From the NCBI GenBank assembly GCA_024699235.1, contig JAILPY010000061.1, positions 49,353 through 113,352 on the forward strand: DNA of 64,000 nt. Direction: 5' to 3'. This document shows positions 58,890 to 64,000 of this stretch, piece by piece. The first letter of the stretch is position 1; every line of letters begins with the position of its first letter. A program made the position numbers and the translations under genes. This stretch comes from Treponema sp. (GTDB lineage Bacteria; Spirochaetota; Spirochaetia; Treponematales; Treponemataceae). The notes below the pieces were generated by a model. The model did not search any database. It was not told the origin of the DNA and saw only the letters and a list, made by a program, of their open reading frames with translations.

Positions 58890-61800
58890 ATGAAGAAATT
58901 GTATGCAGTGATTGTGGCTGTTTTTCTCTGCACAGTATCTGCTGCAGCCCAGTCGTCTTTTTTTGACAATTATGTATATCAGCAGTGGTCTTCACTAGGA
59001 GGTCTTACAGGGGCTACTGCTAATGATATTATTCAGACTAAAGATGGATTTATAAATGTTGGAACGTATGAAGGTTTAGTTCGTTTTGACGGTGTTGCAT
59101 TTACAACTCTTAAAAAATCTAAGGGTAACGGATATTCATTTAATTCTGTCCGTGTCATAATGCAGGATTCTTTAGGAAATTTATGGGTAGGTTCTAATGA
59201 AGATGGCGTGCAGCTTCTTTCTTTGAAGGATGGAAATGTTGAATTTACAACGCAAAGCGGCCTCCCTAACAATTCTATCCGTGCAGTTGTAGAAGATAAA
59301 AAAGGTAATGTTTGGGTTGGTACCGCAGCAGGCGTCGTTTATCTGACAAAAGAAAAGCATCTTTTGAATCCTCAGTTTGAAGCAGGGTCTGTTCCTGAAG
59401 GTGTTGTTACAAAAGATTTGTTTTGTGATACGGCTGGAAGAGTATGGCTTGTGACTGAAAATGAAAAAGGATTGTTTGTTTTTCAAGATGGGCTTTTCAG
59501 AACTATCACATCTTTAGACAGTCTGGGGTCTTACGGCGTTTCCGCAATTGGCCAGGATTTACAGGGAAATTTTTGGATTGGACTTAGGGCTGGTGGCGGA
59601 CTTGTAAAAATTGAAAATGGCGTTGCTGTAAAAGTAAGTACGAATTCAATTCTTGATAGCGTTGAAATTCATGCAATTTATACAGCAAAAGATGGAACTG
59701 TCTGGTTTGGTACGACATCTGGCGTTGTGGTTATGAGTAACGGTGCATTTTATGAATATAAAAATAGAATGCTAAAAGACGTGAAAATAAGTAAAATAAT
59801 ATGCGACAGAGAAGGTAATATATGGCTCGCCACTGATAACAATGGAATTGGAAAGCTTACGCATGGCCGTTTTAAAATGACTAAAACAAATTTCGCTTCA
59901 AATGCTATTGCTGAAGGCAAGGATGGCCGTATATGGATAGGTACGGATAGAGGAGTCCTGTGCTATATAAATGACCGCCCGGAAAAAAATGTCTTGACTG
60001 ATTATACTAAAGGTATCCGAATCCGTCATATTGAGATTGCCGCAAACGGAGATGTTCTTGTAAGCTGTTATTCAAAGCTGGGGCAATTGCGTTACTATGT
60101 AAATGGGAGTAAAGAAGGAACTGTTGACAGTTGGACAACAGAAGAAGGACTTGCCGGAGAAAAAGTCCGTGTTGCTATAGAATCTGAGCCTGGAGAACTA
60201 TATGTAGGTACTACATCTGGATTGAGCATAATTCATAAGGATGGAAGCATTAAAAACTTTAGGCGATTTGATGGTCTTGAAAATGACTATATTATGTGCC
60301 TGTACAAAGATAAGAATGATGTTGTGTGGGTTGGCACGGATGGTGGCGGCGTGTTCCTTATGAAAGATGAGCGCATTTTAGGAAATATAACTCCTGATAA
60401 TGGCTTGGTGGGAAATGTAGTCTTTAAGATTACGCAGGATAAAGATGATTCTTACTGGATATGTACTGGAAAAGGTCTTACTAGATGCCCTTCATATGAT
60501 AGTTCAAAAGAAAAGATTCCTGAGTATTTTCAGGTTATAACAGAGGACCATGGACTTGAGACAGATGCTGTATTTCAGATAATTCCTGATAAAACGGGAG
60601 ATGTTTGGTTTACAAGTAATTATGGAATTGCATCTGTTCCGTATAAAGAATTGATTGATGTTGCAGAAGAAAATGCAGAATCTTTATCTGTTAAATTTTA
60701 TAATAAAAATGATGGGCTTGATTCTGATGGTACTACATCAACGGCCTTAAGCATTTGTGATCATTACGGCAGGCTGTGGTTTACTATGATAGATGGCTTC
60801 GCTGTTTATGATCCTGTTAAAGTTCATGAAAATCCTGTAATGCCATTGGTGTGTATTGAGAGCATAACAGTTGATTCTGTCGAATATGCAAATCCGACAT
60901 CTGTAATTGAATTGAAGCCTGGAACAAAAAGAGTTGACGTTAAGTTTACGGGATTGAGTTTTGATGCTCCTGAGAGAATTCAGTTTGTTCATCGCCTTAC
61001 AGGTTTTGAAGACGATTTTTCTGATCCAGACTATAACAGAACTATTTCCTATACAAATTTAAAGCCAGGAAAGCATTTGTTTATTGTTAGCGCTATCAAT
61101 GGAGACGGCTTGGCTTCAGATAGCGCCGAAACCATGCTTTTAGTTCAGGAACCTTATTTTTACCAAACTTATTGGTTTTGGATTCTTGTGGGTGTTATTT
61201 TTCTTGGAACGCTCTATTCTATTTTCCATTTAAAAGAACTGTCCATAAAAAGAGAAAACATACGTCTGGATGGCCTTGTAAAAGAGCGTACAAGGCAGCT
61301 TGCTGTTGAAAAGGAAAAGTCAGATCAGCTTCTTCATGCAATTTTGCCTGATAAAATAGCAAAAGAACTGAAAGACAATGTTCATTCTATGGGTGAAAAT
61401 TTTTCAGATGTAACAATTTTATTTTCTGATATTGTAAATTTCACAAAGACTTCTAGTGAACATTCTGCATTAGAAATAGTATTGGCCCTTAATGATCTTG
61501 TCAGTCGCTTTGATGAACGCGCCAAGCGTATGGGCGTTGAAAAAATAAAGACCATAGGAGATGCTTATATGGCGGCCTGTGGTTTACCGGCTCCAAATAA
61601 AGACCATGCAAAGATTATGATTGAATTTGCAAAAGGAATGTATGAAGATTTAAGAGAATACAATAAAACTTCATTTCTCAAGTTTAATATTCGCATAGGC
61701 TTAAACTGCGGACCTGTAAATGCAGGTGTAATTGGCAAGACTAAATTTGTATATGATGTATGGGGTAATACTGTAAATGTTGCCAGCCGAATGGAATCGG

Positions 61801-61955
61801 CCTGCAGTCCTGGAGGTATAAGGGTTTCTGAAAATGCATATGAGCATTTAAAGGATTGCGATATAAAATTTAGTGAGCCTATAGAATGCAATGTTAAGGG
61901 AAAAGGAATGATGACAACCTACGAAGTTGTTATGGAGATGAGTGATGAATCATAA
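58890..61955 (+). CDS. Membrane sensor adenylate cyclase with beta-propeller ectodomain
   Basis: A 1021-aa protein: signal peptide (SAAAQ, about 20), twelve or more propeller repeats of the NLWVGT type (about 30-630, enough for two seven-bladed propellers), a Y_Y_Y Ig-like domain (about 660-745), one membrane helix (about 750-775), a short coiled coil and a class III cyclase domain (about 830-1010). Metal-binding Asp residues are in FSDIVNFT and TIGDAYM; Lys in EKIKTIGD and Asp in YDVWGNTVN suit ATP, and NVASRMES supplies Asn and Arg. Hence cAMP synthesis on ligand binding is likely. AGGAG lies 12 bases upstream. Confidence 0.9.
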   Translation: MKKLYAVIVAVFLCTVSAAAQSSFFDNYVYQQWSSLGGLTGATANDIIQTKDGFINVGTYEGLVRFDGVAFTTLKKSKGNGYSFNSVRVIMQDSLGNLWVGSNEDGVQLLSLKDGNVEFTTQSGLPNNSIRAVVEDKKGNVWVGTAAGVVYLTKEKHLLNPQFEAGSVPEGVVTKDLFCDTAGRVWLVTENEKGLFVFQDGLFRTITSLDSLGSYGVSAIGQDLQGNFWIGLRAGGGLVKIENGVAVKVSTNSILDSVEIHAIYTAKDGTVWFGTTSGVVVMSNGAFYEYKNRMLKDVKISKIICDREGNIWLATDNNGIGKLTHGRFKMTKTNFASNAIAEGKDGRIWIGTDRGVLCYINDRPEKNVLTDYTKGIRIRHIEIAANGDVLVSCYSKLGQLRYYVNGSKEGTVDSWTTEEGLAGEKVRVAIESEPGELYVGTTSGLSIIHKDGSIKNFRRFDGLENDYIMCLYKDKNDVVWVGTDGGGVFLMKDERILGNITPDNGLVGNVVFKITQDKDDSYWICTGKGLTRCPSYDSSKEKIPEYFQVITEDHGLETDAVFQIIPDKTGDVWFTSNYGIASVPYKELIDVAEENAESLSVKFYNKNDGLDSDGTTSTALSICDHYGRLWFTMIDGFAVYDPVKVHENPVMPLVCIESITVDSVEYANPTSVIELKPGTKRVDVKFTGLSFDAPERIQFVHRLTGFEDDFSDPDYNRTISYTNLKPGKHLFIVSAINGDGLASDSAETMLLVQEPYFYQTYWFWILVGVIFLGTLYSIFHLKELSIKRENIRLDGLVKERTRQLAVEKEKSDQLLHAILPDKIAKELKDNVHSMGENFSDVTILFSDIVNFTKTSSEHSALEIVLALNDLVSRFDERAKRMGVEKIKTIGDAYMAACGLPAPNKDHAKIMIEFAKGMYEDLREYNKTSFLKFNIRIGLNCGPVNAGVIGKTKFVYDVWGNTVNVASRMESACSPGGIRVSENAYEHLKDCDIKFSEPIECNVKGKGMMTTYEVVMEMSDES

Positions 61956-63144
61956 TTTTTATGAAATTGTATTTATAAGTGCTGTTTTTTCTCTTTTTGT
62001 TATGGGTTGTTCACGTTTAAAAAATGAAGCAACTGTAAAAGTAGGAATCCTGCATTCTCTTTCTGGGAGTCTTTCTGAAAGTGAGGTACCTATCAGCGAT
62101 GCTGAACTTATGGCTATTGAAGAAATTAACGAAAAAGGCGGTGTCCTTGGAAAAAAAATCGAGGCTGTAATCGAAGACGGGGAAAGTGATCCTAAAAAAT
62201 TCGGAGACTTGGCAAGAAAATTGTTGCTAGAAGATGATGCTGTGACTCTTTTTGGATGCTGGTCGTCTGCTGCCCGTAAAGAAGTCCGTTCTGTTGTTGA
62301 GCAGGATGATGTTTACGGATTGTTATGGTATCCTCTCCAGTATGAAGGCTTTGAATCCAGCCCAAATATAATGTATGTTGGTGCGGCTCCTAATCAGCAG
62401 ATTATACCTGCTGTGGAATACTGCGCTGAACATATTGGAAAGCGTATGTTTTTAGTGGGTTCCGATTATGTGTTTCCTCAGACTGCTGGTAAAATTATAA
62501 AGGCCCAGCTTGCTTTTTTAGGAGGTGAGTGTGTCGGAGAATATTATGCTGAGGTTGATTCTGCTGATTTTGATGGTATTGTTGAACAGATTAAGAAGTC
62601 TAAGCCTGATGTTGTTTTGAATACATTGAATGGAGTGTCGAATAAGGCTTTTTTTTCAATTATGCATGAAAATGGTATTTCTTCAGATGTTGTCCCTGTC
62701 ATGAGTTTTTCTGTCGCAGAAGAAGAAGTTGACTTTATAGGTGTAGATTCAATGTTGGGAAACTATGTTGTCTGGAGCTATTTTCAAACAGTTCAGACAG
62801 ATAGAAATAAAATGTTTGTTGCCCGCTTTAAAAATCGCTTCGGTAATTTTAGGGCAACTAGTGACCCTGTAGAGGCTGGATATATAGCTGTATATCTATG
62901 GGCTAGGGCATGTGAAAAAGCCGGAACTTTTAATGTAGAGGATGTTCGCATTGCTGCTAAAGGCCTTTCTTTTGATGCTCCGGAAGGTACAGTTTCTGTT
63001 GATGGAGAGAATCAGCATTTATCGAAAAGGGTTCGGATTGGAAGGATAAATGAAAAAGGTCTTATAGACGAGGTTTGGAGGAGTTCAGACACTGTAAAGC
63101 CTGATCCTTATTTAAGTACTTATTCATGGGCAAAGGGACTTTGA
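61945..63144 (+). CDS. Orphan urea/amide-type binding lipoprotein
   Basis: A 399-aa type I periplasmic binding protein with a lipobox FVMGC (about residue 22). It resembles UrtA/FmdD (KVGILHSLSGSLSESEVPISDAELMAIEEINEKGGVLG, FGCWSSAARKEVRSVVE, LLWYPLQYEGFE). No permease or ATPase genes accompany it. The ATG at 61945 lies inside the end of the cyclase gene (11-bp overlap) with GGAG seven bases upstream, so the two are translated together and the protein may feed ligand information to the cyclase. Confidence 0.85.
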   Translation: MNHNFYEIVFISAVFSLFVMGCSRLKNEATVKVGILHSLSGSLSESEVPISDAELMAIEEINEKGGVLGKKIEAVIEDGESDPKKFGDLARKLLLEDDAVTLFGCWSSAARKEVRSVVEQDDVYGLLWYPLQYEGFESSPNIMYVGAAPNQQIIPAVEYCAEHIGKRMFLVGSDYVFPQTAGKIIKAQLAFLGGECVGEYYAEVDSADFDGIVEQIKKSKPDVVLNTLNGVSNKAFFSIMHENGISSDVVPVMSFSVAEEEVDFIGVDSMLGNYVVWSYFQTVQTDRNKMFVARFKNRFGNFRATSDPVEAGYIAVYLWARACEKAGTFNVEDVRIAAKGLSFDAPEGTVSVDGENQHLSKRVRIGRINEKGLIDEVWRSSDTVKPDPYLSTYSWAKGL

Positions 63145-63192
63145 TCTTTTAGAAGGACCTTTTCTTCTAGATGTTCAAGAAGTGACAGATTG

Positions 63193-63221
63193 TAGACAAT
63201 ATGACTGTTATTCCTTATAAT
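63193..63221 (+). promoter_or_regulatory. pgsA promoter (leaderless)
   Basis: TAGACA (63193-63198), 17-bp spacer and TATAAT (63216-63221); six bases later the ATG at 63228. No ribosome site. Confidence 0.65.
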
Positions 63222-63227
63222 TAGACT

Positions 63228-63839
63228 ATGAAAACTTCTAATAAATTTACGTTGACAAGAATTATTCTTGCACCTGTACTATTCCTTATATATTTTATTC
63301 CTGAATGGCTGAATGTTCCTGATGGAAGCCTTGTTTCTGCCATTTCATCCTATATTTTTATTCCTCTGCTTGCATTTGCAGAATTTACAGACTTCTTAGA
63401 CGGTTTTTTTGCTCGCAGGCATAACGAAGTCAGTGATTTTGGAAAGATGTTTGATCCTTTTGCAGACGTATTTCTTCATCTTTCGATGTTTACATGTTTT
63501 GTATTTGCCGGATATATGCCTCCTGTTTTATATGTACTTATACTGTACAGGGAATTCAGTCAGAATTTTTTGCGAATGGTCGCTGCTAAAAAAGGTACTG
63601 CTATTGCAGCTCGTAAGGGCGGTAAACTTAAAACAGTAATGTACGTAACTGCATGTTTTGTTTCACTGATTCAGGAATCCTTGATAAGGACAGGTTTTGC
63701 CTCAGCATGGAATGTTGACATGCATTCTTTTTATATTGCAGGGGTGGCTGTCTATATTATTTGTGTAATTTTATCTTATGTTTCATTTTTAGATTATCTC
63801 ATTCATTTTGGCAGTATTTTAAAAGAAGCAGCAGATTAA
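63228..63839 (+). CDS. pgsA: CDP-alcohol phosphatidyltransferase (PgsA-like)
   Basis: A 203-aa membrane enzyme that makes phosphatidylglycerol phosphate from CDP-diacylglycerol and glycerol-3-phosphate. The D-x2-D-G-x2-A-R-x8-G-x3-D-x3-D motif is complete in TDFLDGFFARRHN and SDFGKMFDPFAD. About five membrane segments are present. The family also contains other head-group transferases; PgsA is the best fit by length and sequence. Confidence 0.88.
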   Translation: MKTSNKFTLTRIILAPVLFLIYFIPEWLNVPDGSLVSAISSYIFIPLLAFAEFTDFLDGFFARRHNEVSDFGKMFDPFADVFLHLSMFTCFVFAGYMPPVLYVLILYREFSQNFLRMVAAKKGTAIAARKGGKLKTVMYVTACFVSLIQESLIRTGFASAWNVDMHSFYIAGVAVYIICVILSYVSFLDYLIHFGSILKEAAD

Positions 63840-63840
63840 A

Positions 63841-63910
63841 AAAAAATAAAAAAAAATTAAAAAAAGAGTTGACAAGAAAGGCTGCAGGTGGTATAGTCTT
63901 ACTCACCTGC
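63841..63910 (+). promoter_or_regulatory. Strong promoter with UP-like A-tract, probably for a stable RNA
   Basis: An A-rich run (63838-63866) precedes a perfect TTGACA (63869-63874), 17-bp spacer and TATAGT (63892-63897). A dyad GCAGGTG (63884-63890) and CACCTGC (63904-63910) brackets the -10 and start site. The downstream sequence is G+C-rich and has no ORF homology, so an rRNA operon or other stable RNA is expected just past the window. Confidence 0.7.
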
Positions 63911-63965
63911 GAAACAGAGCAGGCAAGATTTTTGACAGAAAAGAGAAGGAAAGAAGACAAGTCGT

Positions 63966-63994
63966 GGCCGCCCCGGCGAAAGGCGGGGCAGGCC
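63966..63994 (+). ncRNA. G+C-rich hairpin, start of an unidentified RNA
   Basis: GGCC-GCCCCG (63966-63975) pairs with CGGGGC-A-GGCC (63984-63994) around GCGAAAGG. Its base composition stands out from all neighbours. It is downstream of the strong promoter at 63869-63897 and is probably the leader or beginning of a stable RNA; the window ends before it can be named. Confidence 0.45.
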
Positions 63995-64000
63995 AGATAA

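Noticed and set aside
58784..58966. 60-aa frame covering the hairpin before the cyclase
   Set aside because: It overlaps the true cyclase start in another frame and its sequence simply reads through the hairpin.
63761..64000. 79-aa frame at the right edge
   Set aside because: It starts inside pgsA and continues through the A-rich promoter and G+C-rich leader; no protein homology.

Overview
The window looks like chromosomal DNA of a treponeme (Spirochaetota, Treponema), most likely a saccharolytic gut, rumen or oral species. The evidence is the low G+C content, an archaeal/spirochaete-type UMP kinase, an HPr kinase/HPr pair with no sugar-PTS genes, many lipoproteins, PilZ, cyclic-nucleotide and STAS regulators, and cysS, an ECF sigma factor, murB and a cyclic-nucleotide regulator clustered together. 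From memory a similar cluster lies near TP_0089-TP_0093 of T. pallidum; I could not check this. No tRNA, CRISPR array, phage or intact insertion sequence was recognised.

Layout. 1-640: a 12-unit, 23-bp tandem array. 638-2660: TetR regulator, CmpB-type membrane protein and an orphan FliN-like protein. 2697-8994: trpE and fused trpGD, divergent from a GH35 beta-galactosidase with an OmpA-type protein. 9124-10482: glutamate dehydrogenase. 10563-17242 (minus strand): cysS, ECF sigma, anti-sigma, TIG/transglutaminase protein, UMP kinase, GH73 lipoprotein, pseudouridine synthase. 17304-24779: murB, Crp-like regulator, exported proteins, TPR and PilZ proteins, HAD phosphatase and an AICAR transformylase. 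24873-32753: lgt, a MinD-like ATPase, a C-terminal-processing protease, rsmE, a WecG-like protein, a sigma-54 activator without HTH, trmJ and an SDR. 32820-45213: STAS/zinc-ribbon protein, two unknown membrane proteins, murA, pepT, lacI, an OmpA paralogue, a membrane nuclease-like protein, a PAS protein and groEL. 45360-52000: KDPG aldolase, methyltransferase/rubredoxin and a complete branched-chain amino acid ABC operon. 52034-55236: hprK, ptsH, lexA-like gene, holA, PC4-like gene. 55377-64000: Ser-rich lipoprotein and LysM-like protein, Nudix, kinase-BON protein, propeller-adenylate cyclase with a coupled binding protein, pgsA, and a very strong promoter at the edge that probably drives a stable RNA.

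How the genes fit together. Envelope synthesis (murA, murB, lgt, pgsA, GH73), nitrogen and amino acid metabolism (gdhA, trp, liv) and second-messenger signalling (an adenylate cyclase with a translationally coupled binding protein, and a Crp-like regulator with two nucleotide-binding domains) are all represented.

The most striking non-coding signals are these. (1) At least ten genes at the head of transcription units have a -10 box only 6-7 nt before the start codon and no Shine-Dalgarno, so their mRNAs look leaderless; several of these promoters are divergent and share or overlap their -35 elements. (2) The 23-bp array with two binary variable slots, bounded by dyads. (3) An 18-bp perfect palindrome over a -10 box and start codon. 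(4) A-tracts spaced at exactly 21 bp between two convergent genes.
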